Source of the DNA: Paenibacillus segetis
Lineage (GTDB): Bacteria; Bacillota; Bacilli; Paenibacillales; Paenibacillaceae
Length of the DNA stretch: 64,000 bases
Reading direction: 5' to 3'
NCBI RefSeq assembly: GCF_014639155.1
Contig: NZ_BMFT01000002.1
Coordinates: forward strand, 248,001 to 312,000
Of the stretch, positions 36,002-45,164 are shown piece after piece; position 1 is the stretch's first letter, and every line of letters starts with the position of its first letter. The notes under the pieces are model-generated. The model saw only the letters and a program-made list of their open reading frames with translations. It was not told the origin of the DNA and did no database searches. The position numbers were made by a program, and so were the translations under genes.

Positions 36002-36048
36002 GTTGTCGTCAGAACTATAGATATATAAAACAACGAGGTGACGACAAC
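36002..36048 (+). promoter_or_regulatory. Inverted repeat covering a ribosome site
   Basis: GTTGTCGTCA (36002-36011) and TGACGACAAC (36039-36048) are perfect 10-bp arms with a 27-base loop. The second arm takes the end of the GAGGTG ribosome site and ends directly at the ATG of the hydrolase gene. Confidence 0.6.
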
Positions 36049-37083
36049 ATGACGAAAAAAAGAGGGGTACTTCTACTTTTATTGTTAACGACTTTGCTAT
36101 ATTCTGCTCCCGCTTATGCAGAAACGGCCCCCCAAGCTCCAGCTCCAGCTATTTATTTGAACGATCAGCAGCTTCAACTTGAAACAGAGCCATTGCTTGT
36201 AAATGGCACCGTTTTAGTTCCCATGCGGCAACTATTTGAGGCGCAGGGAGCCAAGCTATCATGGAATGGAGCTGCCAAAACGGTTACAGCGACCAAAGGC
36301 GATATGACGCTAACTTACCATGTTGGAGAAACAATAGCTTATGTAAATGGTCAATCGATAAGCTTGATCGTTCCAGGCCGTATTACACAAGGTTATACGA
36401 TGATGCCGTTACGTGTCTTCAGCGAAGCATTGGGAAGCACTGTGAAATGGGACGCTAAGACCAAGACAGTCCGAATGTTCTCCGCGATTGATTATGCAAC
36501 AACCATTCTGTCAGGAGTAAATCTACGAAGCACTCCGGACTCAACATCTGACTCCACTAGCCTACAAATGCTACCTGCGGGCGAGAAGGTTCATATCGTC
36601 CAAGAGGTGGATGCTTTCTGGTTGGAAGTCCGCACCCGTGACAATAAGACTGGATACATATCAGCCAAACCCAAATATAGTGATTATACGAGTGCATCTC
36701 TTGTAGAACGACAAGCAGATGAGTTGATTGCGTATGGGGAGAAATTCCTTGGGACACCTTACGAATTTGGCGCTTCAACCGATCAGACGGACACATTTGA
36801 TTGTTCTTCCTTTGTACGACATTTGTTTCTGAATAAGCTGTCGATTGATCTACCACGTGTCTCTTACAACCAAGCCAAGGAAGGCCAAGAAGTTGGGCTC
36901 AACGACCTCCGTAAAGGAGACTTATTATTCTTTAGTGCACGTGGCCTCGATATCGGACATGTTGCCATCTATGCGGGAGACAATAAGCTGTTGCATACGT
37001 ATTCTAAAGAACTCGGTGTTCATGTTGGATCTTTTGACGGCCAGTGGAAGAAAAGGTTCGTAACTGCGCGTAGGGTGTTGTAA
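36049..37083 (+). CDS. Secreted NlpC/P60 peptidoglycan hydrolase with stalk and SH3 domains
   Basis: This 344-residue exported cell-wall enzyme is expected to cut peptide bonds in peptidoglycan stems. In order it has a signal peptide (about residues 1-25, cleavage at AYAET), a copper-amine-oxidase-like stalk domain (about 35-145, GTVLVPMRQLFEAQGAKLSW), a bacterial SH3 domain (about 150-205, GVNLRSTPDSTSDS), and an NlpC/P60 domain (about 220-344). The catalytic Cys is Cys252 in FDCSSFVRHLF and the catalytic His is His304 in IGHVAIYAG. A hairpin over its ribosome site hints at translational control. Confidence 0.92.
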   Translation: MTKKRGVLLLLLLTTLLYSAPAYAETAPQAPAPAIYLNDQQLQLETEPLLVNGTVLVPMRQLFEAQGAKLSWNGAAKTVTATKGDMTLTYHVGETIAYVNGQSISLIVPGRITQGYTMMPLRVFSEALGSTVKWDAKTKTVRMFSAIDYATTILSGVNLRSTPDSTSDSTSLQMLPAGEKVHIVQEVDAFWLEVRTRDNKTGYISAKPKYSDYTSASLVERQADELIAYGEKFLGTPYEFGASTDQTDTFDCSSFVRHLFLNKLSIDLPRVSYNQAKEGQEVGLNDLRKGDLLFFSARGLDIGHVAIYAGDNKLLHTYSKELGVHVGSFDGQWKKRFVTARRVL

Positions 37084-37114
37084 TCAGGTAGCTCGTTTTT
37101 ATCTAAAAGACCAC

Positions 37115-37155
37115 AAAAAGAGTAGTCACCTCCCTTGGGAGGAACTACTCTTTTT
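37115..37155. terminator. Bidirectional terminator after the NlpC/P60 gene
   Basis: AAAAAGAGTAGT pairs with ACTACTCTTTTT, with an inner CCTCCC/GGGAGG stem. It serves both this gene and the convergent esterase gene. Confidence 0.9.
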
Positions 37156-37171
37156 TGAATATTCCTCTCTG

Positions 37172-38047
37172 TTATTTTCCCGAGTAAAAGGTCAAATAGT
37201 CCTCAAAATGTGTCATCCAGTAGGAAGTTGAATGTCCTCCGGGATTTGAATGCCACGCTACAGGAATACCTTCATTTTTTAGCAAGGTATACAGCTTTTC
37301 ATCCACGACGGCTAATCCATCAGACTCCCCAGCGTCTAGATAGACCTGCACATGTTCTAGGTTATTGTTAACGGCAAGTCGGAAGGGATCCCTTAGGTTT
37401 CTCAACTCCTCAGTGGGATATAGCCAATCTCGTTGATCTGTAAAATAATCTTGTGCTGTGTAATCCCAAATTGCTGCGCTGTGTCCTCCAACTTTGCTGA
37501 ATAAATCACTGTGAGTAAACCCAAGGTATAGAGCCGCGTAACCTCCCATCGAGAATCCCCCTACATATCGGCCCGCTCTTGAAGCTTCTGTGCTGTAATG
37601 AGTATCGACATAAGGAACGATCTCATCCATTATATAATCCTCATAATTCCCTTCATCTACGGCGCTTGGTTTGACGCCTTGCCCTGGTACTGTATCTACA
37701 GCAAAGCTATTTCCGTAGTCGGGAGATACAATGATCAACGGCGTTATTTTCCCCTCATGAATGAGGTGGTCAGCAACCTGGTCTAACCCCATGGGATTAA
37801 AAATATAGTTACGATTGCCCCCGAAACCATACAATACATATAGTACAGGGTAACTTTGATCTGCATCATAATCAGGAGGAAGGTACACAGCAAAGCGCAT
37901 ATTCTTGTTTAAAGCACGACTGCTTATTTCAATATCATCAATTTTGGAGGGAGTGATCTGAACCAAAGAATCTTTGTGAACAATGGTTCCGCAGCCAGAT
38001 ATCATCACGACAACGAATAAGAATATAACTACATATGATTTCATCAT
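37172..38047 (-). CDS. Esterase-family lipoprotein (esterase D/Fes-like)
   Basis: This 291-residue alpha/beta hydrolase is exported as a lipoprotein (MMKSYVVIFLFVVVMISGC, lipidated at Cys19). The nucleophile elbow is GGFSMGGYAAL, an acid candidate is in YLDAGESDG, and the His is in NPGGHSTSYW. The fold and motifs fit PF00756 esterases, which act on acyl, feruloyl or siderophore esters; the substrate is unknown. The frame is open to 38254, but that would overlap the upstream gene, while 38047 begins the clean signal peptide. It lies 31 bases after a PQQ-propeller lipoprotein gene, so the two form an operon. Confidence 0.83.
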   Translation of the reverse strand: MMKSYVVIFLFVVVMISGCGTIVHKDSLVQITPSKIDDIEISSRALNKNMRFAVYLPPDYDADQSYPVLYVLYGFGGNRNYIFNPMGLDQVADHLIHEGKITPLIIVSPDYGNSFAVDTVPGQGVKPSAVDEGNYEDYIMDEIVPYVDTHYSTEASRAGRYVGGFSMGGYAALYLGFTHSDLFSKVGGHSAAIWDYTAQDYFTDQRDWLYPTEELRNLRDPFRLAVNNNLEHVQVYLDAGESDGLAVVDEKLYTLLKNEGIPVAWHSNPGGHSTSYWMTHFEDYLTFYSGK

Positions 38048-38078
38048 GTTATGTGGTCCCCATTCTCGAAACAACAAT

Positions 38079-39305
38079 TTAATATATGGCATACAGGTTA
38101 AAATCATCATTTCCAACGTATAATACGCCATCATGTAATGTAGGGGAGGAGAATATGTTGCCTCCTGTTTCGAGTTTCCACTTTTCTGAACCCGTTTCAG
38201 CATCGATAGCATAAATGAACCCTCGATCATCCGCATAACTATTACCCGATGCACAATAGACAGTAGTGCCGTCCGTTACAGGTGAGGAGTGAACCGCTCC
38301 AGAGGTTGGAAAGGACCATTTGGTTTCCCCGCTAGAAGCGTTTAGTGCAAAAAGCTGATGCTGGTCGGAGCTTCCAGAAAAGATCGTACCGTCATGAATC
38401 GCTGGTGAAGAAAGGGAATAGCTTATAGATCCGTTAGTCCATAGGGGTTTGCCAGTTTTGATATCTAATGCTTGAAACGCACGATTTCTCATTCCAAAAT
38501 AGATGGCTTGGTCATCTACCGTTGGAGAAGAGTCTACAGCCTGCATTAAATTAGAAGCCCAAATTTGCTTGCCCGTCAGAGCATCCAGCGCAATGACATT
38601 ACCTGGCTCGGTTTGCATTTCATAAATGATGCCAGATAGTCCAATATAGACGATTCCTTTATCAATGACTGGTGAGGAGTGTAAAGTGACAGGGTAATCT
38701 TTAAAGTTCTCTGCATTCTGAAAATGCAGGTTCTGCTTCCATTTTACGTCCCCTTTTACTGCATCCAGGGCATAGAAAATACCGTCTCCACCGCCAAAAT
38801 AAACGATTTTCTGGTCTACAACCGGCGATGACTGCCAGTAATCGTAAGGGTCCCTAGCTTCATTTGTTCCGGTTGTCACAAAGCTCCATAGCAATTCCCC
38901 ACTTTGGGCTTTTAAGGCGTAAAAGGTACCATCCCCGCTTAAGAAGTACAAGATCCCGTTCATAATTGCAGGCGATGATATAATCACCCCCTTGGTTGCA
39001 AACTTCCAATTGAGCGTACCTGTCTCGGCATTAACGGCATAAAAGTACTGATCCTCACTGCCAAAGTAGACGGCATCATTGTAAAAGGCAGGGGATGATC
39101 GGATGCGACCTTCAGTTGGGAATTTCCACTTAACCCCATGGAGCTCAGTGGGGCCAGATGTGTCCAACAATCCAGTATGCTTCGGATCACCCCGAAACAT
39201 GACAAGATCATTTGAGCTCGAGCTTGATTTTGAAGAGCATCCGACTACTCCTAAGCTGATGATGAGTAGTAAACAACATGTGATCAGCGTTATCTTTTTT
39301 TGCAA
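38079..39305 (-). CDS. PQQ-like beta-propeller lipoprotein, BamB-like repeats
   Basis: This 408-residue lipoprotein (lipobox LGVVGCSS, Cys23) is followed by a Ser-rich linker and about seven PQQ-type blades with the A-x-D/N-x-x-T/S-G-x-x-x-W motif (VNAETGTLNWKF, LDAVKGDVKWKQ, IDAETGSEKWKL). Start: TTG at 39305 with GGAAGGGG upstream; the longer frame to 39392 has an unlikely N-terminus. Such propellers usually act as scaffolds; no PQQ enzyme motif is seen. It precedes the esterase lipoprotein in one operon. Confidence 0.85.
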   Translation of the reverse strand: MQKKITLITCCLLLIISLGVVGCSSKSSSSSNDLVMFRGDPKHTGLLDTSGPTELHGVKWKFPTEGRIRSSPAFYNDAVYFGSEDQYFYAVNAETGTLNWKFATKGVIISSPAIMNGILYFLSGDGTFYALKAQSGELLWSFVTTGTNEARDPYDYWQSSPVVDQKIVYFGGGDGIFYALDAVKGDVKWKQNLHFQNAENFKDYPVTLHSSPVIDKGIVYIGLSGIIYEMQTEPGNVIALDALTGKQIWASNLMQAVDSSPTVDDQAIYFGMRNRAFQALDIKTGKPLWTNGSISYSLSSPAIHDGTIFSGSSDQHQLFALNASSGETKWSFPTSGAVHSSPVTDGTTVYCASGNSYADDRGFIYAIDAETGSEKWKLETGGNIFSSPTLHDGVLYVGNDDFNLYAIY

Positions 39306-39443
39306 ATCGATGACCCCTTCCTTAAATTTTAAATAGAGTATACCTGATACAAATATATAGAAGACGGGACAGGACAAATCTGTCCTCGACAATAGGCAAT
39401 GTTTACCTGTATGTTAATGGAAATAATAATAGGGAGGCCGCTG

Positions 39444-41060
39444 ATGAAACATACGAAGTTTGGGGATTGCTTGAACGAGCTGTTGCAACTGAGAGGGTGG
39501 TCGGCTGCACGACTAGCCAAATCGCTTAATATAGATTCTTCGTATGTTCGCAGGTGGGTTAGAGGGGAAAGAACTCCCTCTTTGAACTCCAATTACATCA
39601 TCCAAATTGCCGAGGTCTTAAATGAGGGATTGGATAAAGAGTATAAAAAGGTGACAAAGGACGTTTTTCTTAAAGGAATACAAGACCTCGTGGGCAGTGG
39701 GGATGTGCGTAATACAGAAGCAAGTGCCGCCGAGAATCAATCCGTCTTCGAGCAATTGGTTCACATCCTGCAGCAATCACAAATCCATTCTTTAACTCTA
39801 GATCATGAGGCTAGAAAGACCCATAAACCAATCGATCGTCAAACCTATGTTATGGATTTATTGGACAACGCACAGTGGCACACAACAAGCACTACTCCTT
39901 CAAATCAAGAAGCATTGGCAGTCTTTATGGGCAGTCAAATTCCCAAAGCGATTCAGGGGAAGAAAGAGGTATTAACAGCAGCTATATCTATGATAAGGGA
40001 AGCTATAGCTGATAAAGAGTTCATAGGGAATCGCGAAATCTTTCTTACTTTTCAGAGTGAGAAGGAATATTTTGATGACTATCCGGAGATCTATACCCAT
40101 TGGCAAAATACAATTATTGAAGCTTTGAGCTTGGGCTGGAATATGAAGCAAATTTGTAAATTGAATAAAAATATTGAGCGCTCACTTCGTCTGGTTCATC
40201 AAATTATGGATTGGACTAATTATCAGGGAACATACGGGTTATTCTACTTCAATAAATACGGCATATATAATCCGCCATTCGAAATATTTTTGGTCAGAGG
40301 AAAAGGGGCATTATTATGCTTCGCCACAGACAATCACAATGAGATTGACGCCGCACTATACATAAATGAACTTGAGTCAGTGCAGGTAATCGAGAAATTC
40401 GCAAAGCAAATGTTTTATGATGTCGAGCCCTTAGTGAGGAAACTGGATCGGGAGGCATATTTTGAGCTGAACTCAGCTAAAGACAGGAAGTCGGGGAATC
40501 ACTTGATTTGCTATCATGATTTGAGTTTTTTAACAGTGCCGTTTGAAACGATGAGGAAGTATGTAGAGGTATCCATTCCGAATGAAGCTGAGAATAAAGT
40601 ACATATGAAAAGGATTGAGGCAAGCTACAAGTCTTTTTATCGTGACATTCAAAAATATAAAATAGTTCATATTTACCCTATGAGGATTTTTGAATATGCA
40701 GTAAAAACGGGGCAGTACCCCAAAAATGCTTACTTTAGACCGATAGCGGGGGATATAACACACCACATCAAACATATCATATGGCTTCTGAAAACCTATG
40801 AAGGCTTTGAAATCGCTTTGGTTAGCGATAATCAGATAGAATTGCTGAATCAAGCCGAGTGGGAAATCAAAGGTGATCATACCATTATGATAGGTGTCAT
40901 GCCGAAGAATGAAAATGATACGAACGTAGAATTGCTTACGATAGCGGAGGGAACGATCGTGGGTGCTTTCCAAGAATATTTTTGGGACCTCTGGGATCGA
41001 ATTAATCCGATCCACCGCGATAAAGCCAGTGTAATATCCTGGCTGGAACAGTTGATTTAG
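39444..41060 (+). CDS. Large XRE-type helix-turn-helix protein of unknown function
   Basis: This 538-residue cytoplasmic protein has an XRE domain at the N-terminus (MKHTKFGDCLNELLQLRGWS, then AARLAKSLNIDSSYVRRWVR). The remaining 470 residues match no family I know; short parts (YEGFEIALVSDNQIELLNQA) hint at an alpha/beta sensing region. The ATG at 39444 is preceded by GGGAGG. It is divergent from the propeller-esterase operon, with only about 140 bases between starts, so it might regulate that operon. This is inference. Confidence 0.7.
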   Translation: MKHTKFGDCLNELLQLRGWSAARLAKSLNIDSSYVRRWVRGERTPSLNSNYIIQIAEVLNEGLDKEYKKVTKDVFLKGIQDLVGSGDVRNTEASAAENQSVFEQLVHILQQSQIHSLTLDHEARKTHKPIDRQTYVMDLLDNAQWHTTSTTPSNQEALAVFMGSQIPKAIQGKKEVLTAAISMIREAIADKEFIGNREIFLTFQSEKEYFDDYPEIYTHWQNTIIEALSLGWNMKQICKLNKNIERSLRLVHQIMDWTNYQGTYGLFYFNKYGIYNPPFEIFLVRGKGALLCFATDNHNEIDAALYINELESVQVIEKFAKQMFYDVEPLVRKLDREAYFELNSAKDRKSGNHLICYHDLSFLTVPFETMRKYVEVSIPNEAENKVHMKRIEASYKSFYRDIQKYKIVHIYPMRIFEYAVKTGQYPKNAYFRPIAGDITHHIKHIIWLLKTYEGFEIALVSDNQIELLNQAEWEIKGDHTIMIGVMPKNENDTNVELLTIAEGTIVGAFQEYFWDLWDRINPIHRDKASVISWLEQLI

Positions 41061-41067
41061 TCCCAAA

Positions 41068-41087
41068 CCCCTCGTGCTTACGAGGGG
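41068..41087. terminator. Hairpin between convergent XRE and reductase genes
   Basis: CCCCTCGT pairs with ACGAGGGG around GCTT. It spans the end of the minus-strand reductase gene. No T-tract follows. Confidence 0.5.
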
Positions 41088-42136
41088 GTGATCATTTGCT
41101 GCTTCACTAATTCTTTATTGCGCTTTGTGAATAGCTCGTTATGAGATGAGACCATGGCAATTTTGTCAGCGTCAGGTTGGACAAATTGTTTGGCCTTATT
41201 GACGGCATTTGCCGCATCCTGGAAGGCACCTGCGATCAAATTTAATTTCCCTTCATGCATGAGAATATCTCCTGCGGCGTAAATTCCCTCTATGGACGAT
41301 TCGCTATTCGCATTACCCGCAATATAGTGATCCTCGGCCATAGTTAGGTTCACCTCACTTTGCTTAAGCAAAGTTGAATCGCGCTCATACCCATGATTGA
41401 TAATTACTTCATCGATATCCACATACGAGATTTCTCCTGTTACATGATTAGTTAACTCAACACGCTCGATGAATTCATGCGTATCACAAGCAATGAGCTT
41501 AGTGATTGAACTATTTAAGAAGCATTCTGCCGAACTGTTCATCAATTGAGTTACTTGTGATTCATGCCCCGTTAAAGCCTCTTTCCTATACGTTAAATAC
41601 ACCTTTTTGGCGATAGGCTCTAATTCATTGGCCCAGTCTATGGCAGAGTTTCCTCCACCTGAAATGATCACGGACTTGTCTTTGAAATGGTTAAATGACT
41701 TCACGGTATAATTTAAATTAGATACTTCAAACCGCTCCGCACCCTCAATTTCGAGTTTCTGAGGATTCAATATTCCACTGCCTACAGCTACAATGACTGT
41801 CTTCGAAAAATGCTTTTGCCCTGAGGAACCTAACAATACAAAGATCCCGTCCTCATTACGTGTGATCGACTCTACTTTTTCATTCAATACGACCTCGGGG
41901 TTAAACGTTAACCCCTGTTCAACAAGCTGTTCAATTAACTTTGCCCCCGTAATCGGAGACAACCCTCCTACGTCCCATATCATTTTTTCTGGGTACACAT
42001 GAATTTTTCCACCTAATTGGGGTTGATACTCAATCAGCTTTGTTCTCATTTCTCTTAGCCCACTATAAAAAGAAGAGTAAAGACCTGCAGGTCCCCCTCC
42101 AATCACCGTTACATCAAACAAGTCCATCTGTTCCAT
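41078..42136 (-). CDS. Ferredoxin-NADP reductase type 2-like flavoprotein (YcgT/YumC-like)
   Basis: This is a 352-residue FAD/NAD(P)H oxidoreductase of the thioredoxin reductase-like FNR group. The FAD motif is VTVIGGGPAGLYSSFYSG, the NADPH motif SVIISGGGNSAIDWANELE, and the second FAD contact IEGIYAAGDILMHEGK. There is no CxxC pair, so it is not a thioredoxin reductase. It is divergent from a siderophore importer across two Fur boxes. A role in reducing imported ferric siderophores or supplying electrons under iron limitation is likely. Confidence 0.88.
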   Translation of the reverse strand: MEQMDLFDVTVIGGGPAGLYSSFYSGLREMRTKLIEYQPQLGGKIHVYPEKMIWDVGGLSPITGAKLIEQLVEQGLTFNPEVVLNEKVESITRNEDGIFVLLGSSGQKHFSKTVIVAVGSGILNPQKLEIEGAERFEVSNLNYTVKSFNHFKDKSVIISGGGNSAIDWANELEPIAKKVYLTYRKEALTGHESQVTQLMNSSAECFLNSSITKLIACDTHEFIERVELTNHVTGEISYVDIDEVIINHGYERDSTLLKQSEVNLTMAEDHYIAGNANSESSIEGIYAAGDILMHEGKLNLIAGAFQDAANAVNKAKQFVQPDADKIAMVSSHNELFTKRNKELVKQQMITPS

Positions 42137-42160
42137 TTCAGAGCACTCCTCATCAGTTCG

Positions 42161-42187
42161 TTATCAATGATTATCATTCTCATTTAA
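42161..42187. promoter_or_regulatory. Fur box upstream of the reductase gene
   Basis: The minus strand reads GAGAATGATAATCATTGATAA, close to the GATAATGATAATCATTATC consensus. It lies 25-50 bases upstream of the reductase start. Confidence 0.75.
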
Positions 42188-42229
42188 AATATACACGCAT
42201 AAATTCTGGATTACAAGATAAAAAGGCTG

Positions 42230-42283
42230 TTGACACGAGAAAATAATTTCGCTATATTTATCGATATTGATAATCATTATCAA
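42230..42283 (+). promoter_or_regulatory. Promoter and Fur box of the siderophore importer
   Basis: TTGACA (42230-42235), 17 bases and TATATT (42253-42258) form a strong promoter. The perfect 8-1-8 palindrome TTGATAATCATTATCAA (42267-42283) sits on the expected transcription start. Fur with iron would block it. Confidence 0.88.
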
Positions 42284-42321
42284 TTAAATTTTAATTATTC
42301 TTTTCAGATGGAGGGCATCTA

Positions 42322-43167
42322 ATGACTCGCCTATATACAGATGAGTTGAGCATTGGTTATGGTGAACGCTTAATTGTAAAAAATCTAAGTGTGACTATTC
42401 CAGATAAAAAAATCACAACGATTATCGGTTCAAATGGATGTGGTAAATCTACTTTATTAAAAGCGATCACTAGGATTATCTCACACCAATCGGGAGAAGT
42501 TGTGCTTGATGGAGGAGATATCTCTAAGATAAGTACCAAGATCCTGGCAAGAAAAATGGCGATTCTCCCACAAACACCCGAAAGTACAACGGGACTAACT
42601 GTTGGTGAGCTCGTATCTTATGGTCGTTTTCCCTATCAAAAGGGCTTCGGACGTCTAACCAAGCGAGATTATGAGGTCATTGACTGGGCACTTGAAGTTA
42701 CAGGAACAAAGGATTTTAAATATCGCTCTGTAGACTCATTATCCGGTGGGCAACGACAGCGTGTGTGGATTGCTATGGCTCTAGCTCAAGAAACGGAGAT
42801 CATTTTCCTGGACGAACCTACGACTTATTTAGATATGGCACACCAACTAGAGGTTCTAGAGCTGTTGCAAAAACTCAATATCGAACAAGAGCGCACGATT
42901 GTTATGGTCCTTCATGATTTGAACCAAGCTGCTCGTTTTGCAGACTATATTGTTGCTCTTAAAGATGGAGAAGTCGTGAAAGCTGGCACCTGTGAAGAAG
43001 TTATCACTCGTGATGTACTTAAAAAGGTGTTCCATATCGATGCTGAAATCGGCCGGGATCCTCGAACAAATAAACCAATGTGCATTACCTATAACTTATT
43101 AAAAGGAGATCATACGCATGAAAAAGCTATTCATCCCATTTATGCTACTGTTAGTGCTAGTGGTTAG
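42322..43167 (+). CDS. Iron-siderophore ABC transporter ATPase, FecE/YusV-like
   Basis: This 281-residue ATPase has the Walker A GSNGCGKSTLLKAI, signature LSGGQRQRVWIAMALA, Walker B IIFLDEPTTYLD and switch His in VMVLHDLNQAARF. The FecE/FepC/YusV type pairs with FecCD permeases, which follow downstream. Its 3' end overlaps the binding-protein gene by 50 bases in another frame, a tight coupling. It is the first gene of a Fur-controlled operon. Confidence 0.95.
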   Translation: MTRLYTDELSIGYGERLIVKNLSVTIPDKKITTIIGSNGCGKSTLLKAITRIISHQSGEVVLDGGDISKISTKILARKMAILPQTPESTTGLTVGELVSYGRFPYQKGFGRLTKRDYEVIDWALEVTGTKDFKYRSVDSLSGGQRQRVWIAMALAQETEIIFLDEPTTYLDMAHQLEVLELLQKLNIEQERTIVMVLHDLNQAARFADYIVALKDGEVVKAGTCEEVITRDVLKKVFHIDAEIGRDPRTNKPMCITYNLLKGDHTHEKAIHPIYATVSASG

Positions 43168-44062
43168 TGCTTGTAGTAGTAATACAGCAAAACCAGAGGG
43201 CAATAAGGACAATAACGCTCCAACTGCTACTGAGAATAACACGGCATCAGGAACCATCACCTACCAATCGGAGAATGGCCCAATTGAAGTGCCCGCTAAT
43301 CCACAGCGAGTTGTCGTACTATCATCTTATGCTGGCAATGTAATGTCGTTGGGCGTTAATCTTGTTGGTGTAGATTCATGGTCAAAAATGAATCCACGAT
43401 TCGAAGACAAGCTGAAGGATGCGGTAGAAGTCTCCGATGAGAGTTTAGAGAAAATCATTGAATTAAACCCTGATTTAATCATTGGTCTATCGACAATCAA
43501 TAACGTTGATAAATTAAGTAAGATAGCCCCAACTGTAACGTTTACTTATGGAAAGGTCGATTATCTAACACAGCATTTAGAGATTGGGAAGCTTTTAAAT
43601 AAGGAAAAAGAAGCCCAAGTCTGGATTGATGATTTCAAGAAACGTGCACAAGCAGCAGGGGAAGAAATTAAAGCGAAGATTGGTGCAGACGCAACGGTAT
43701 CAGTCATTGAAAATTTCGACAAGCAGATCTACGTTTTCGGCGATAACTGGGGCCGTGGTACAGAAATTCTGTACCAGGAAATGAAATTAAATATGCCTGA
43801 TAAAGTGAAAGAGATGGCTTTAAAAGATGGCTACTATGCATTATCGTTGGAAGTTTTGCCGGAGTACTCTGGGGACTACGTGATTTTTAGTAAAAACTCA
43901 GATACGGATAATTCATTCCAAGAAACAGATACCTATAAGAACATTCCAGCTGTAAAAAATAATCACTTATTCGAGGTCAATGCGAAAGAGTTCTACTTTA
44001 ATGACCCCGTATCACTAGATTTCCAACTAGAATTCTTTATCAAAAGCTTTCTTGGAAAGTAA
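43118..44062 (+). CDS. Iron-siderophore binding lipoprotein, FhuD-like
   Basis: This 314-residue solute-binding lipoprotein (lipobox VVSACSS, Cys19) has an Asn/Thr-rich linker. The type-III binding fold is shown by NPQRVVVLSSYAGNVMSLG, ELNPDLIIGLS and the long helix joining its halves. It should bind a ferric siderophore, probably a hydroxamate, at the cell surface. AAAGGAG precedes the ATG inside the end of the ATPase gene. A hairpin follows it and separates it from the permease genes. Confidence 0.93.
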   Translation: MKKLFIPFMLLLVLVVSACSSNTAKPEGNKDNNAPTATENNTASGTITYQSENGPIEVPANPQRVVVLSSYAGNVMSLGVNLVGVDSWSKMNPRFEDKLKDAVEVSDESLEKIIELNPDLIIGLSTINNVDKLSKIAPTVTFTYGKVDYLTQHLEIGKLLNKEKEAQVWIDDFKKRAQAAGEEIKAKIGADATVSVIENFDKQIYVFGDNWGRGTEILYQEMKLNMPDKVKEMALKDGYYALSLEVLPEYSGDYVIFSKNSDTDNSFQETDTYKNIPAVKNNHLFEVNAKEFYFNDPVSLDFQLEFFIKSFLGK

Positions 44063-44089
44063 TTCGGAGCTCTAGCTCACATAATTTCT

Positions 44090-44120
44090 AAGAGGGATTC
44101 TTAACCTAAGAATTCCTCTT
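44090..44120 (+). promoter_or_regulatory. Intercistronic hairpin after the iron-binding protein gene
   Basis: AAGAGGGATTCTTA pairs with TAAGAATTCCTCTT, with a single mismatch and a three-base loop. It is followed by only CCTTTA, so it probably protects the upstream mRNA or partly attenuates the permease genes. Confidence 0.55.
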
Positions 44121-44153
44121 CCTTTATTCTATAACAGAAAAGATGAGTGATGA

Positions 44154-45164
44154 ATGACTACTGAAAAGCAAAGTATCATCCCATTTACATATAAATTTAT
44201 TGCAGGAATCATTGCGTTGGTTGGCATGTTTGTTATTGCCATGGTATTTGGAGCAGCCGACACCACGATCCATGATGTATGGCTAGCGCTCACTTCTCAT
44301 GCCACAGGGGACAAACTATCGATCCTCCGTGAAATTCGTTTACCACGTGAAATTGCGGCGATTTTTGTGGGGGCTGCCTTAGCCGTATCTGGTGCAATCA
44401 TGCAAGGAATGACAAGGAATCCACTTGCGGATCCTGGTTTGCTTGGATTATCTGCAGGGGCTAATGCGGCACTAGCTATCACGCTGGCACTACTGCCTTC
44501 GGTCAATTATCTTGGCATTATGGTGGCTTGTTTTATTGGAGCCGCTCTCGGAACAGTCATGGTATTCGGTATTGGAGCCATGAAAAAAGGGGGATTCTCT
44601 CCTCTGCGTATAGTACTTGCTGGTTCAGCGGTCTCCGCATTTCTGTACGCTATCGCGGAAGGGGTGGGCATCTATTTTAAAATCTCTAAAGACGTTTCGA
44701 TGTGGACAGCAGGTGGGATTATTGGAACTTCATGGAGCCAGTTACAAATCATTGTTCCGTTTATCTCGTTAGGCATCCTTATTGCACTATTCCTCTCAAG
44801 ACAGCTAACCATTCTTAGTTTAAGTGAAGAGGTTGCTGTTGGATTAGGTCAAAAGACGACGCAAGTCAAAGTCATCCTATACATCGTTATCATTCTGCTC
44901 GCAGGGGCATCCGTTGCGCTTGTTGGGAATATGGCATTCATTGGTCTCATGGTCCCACATATTATTCGTGCGATCGTGGGGACCGATTATCGTTTTATCA
45001 TCCCGATGTCTGCCATTTCGGGTGCTACATTTATGCTGTTTGCAGATACACTAGGTCGTACTATTAATTCGCCCTATGAAACACCTGTAGCCGCTATTGT
45101 TGCGATGATGGGTTTACCTTTCTTCCTGTTCATCGTGCGTAAAGGGGGCAAAGCATTCTCATGA
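44154..45164 (+). CDS. Iron-siderophore ABC permease, FecCD family (first)
   Basis: This 336-residue permease has about ten transmembrane helices. Family blocks are LPREIAAIFVGAALAVSGAI, MQGMTRNPLADPGLLGLSAG and GNMAFIGLMVPHIIRAIVG. It forms a heterodimer with the next gene product, whose start overlaps its stop by four bases. The ribosome site is weak, consistent with lower expression than the binding protein. Confidence 0.95.
   Translation: MTTEKQSIIPFTYKFIAGIIALVGMFVIAMVFGAADTTIHDVWLALTSHATGDKLSILREIRLPREIAAIFVGAALAVSGAIMQGMTRNPLADPGLLGLSAGANAALAITLALLPSVNYLGIMVACFIGAALGTVMVFGIGAMKKGGFSPLRIVLAGSAVSAFLYAIAEGVGIYFKISKDVSMWTAGGIIGTSWSQLQIIVPFISLGILIALFLSRQLTILSLSEEVAVGLGQKTTQVKVILYIVIILLAGASVALVGNMAFIGLMVPHIIRAIVGTDYRFIIPMSAISGATFMLFADTLGRTINSPYETPVAAIVAMMGLPFFLFIVRKGGKAFS

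Noticed and set aside
39366..39385. GGGACAGGACAAATCTGTCC as another copy of the dispersed repeat
   Set aside because: Only the left end matches; the middle and right arm differ, so it may be a chance palindrome.
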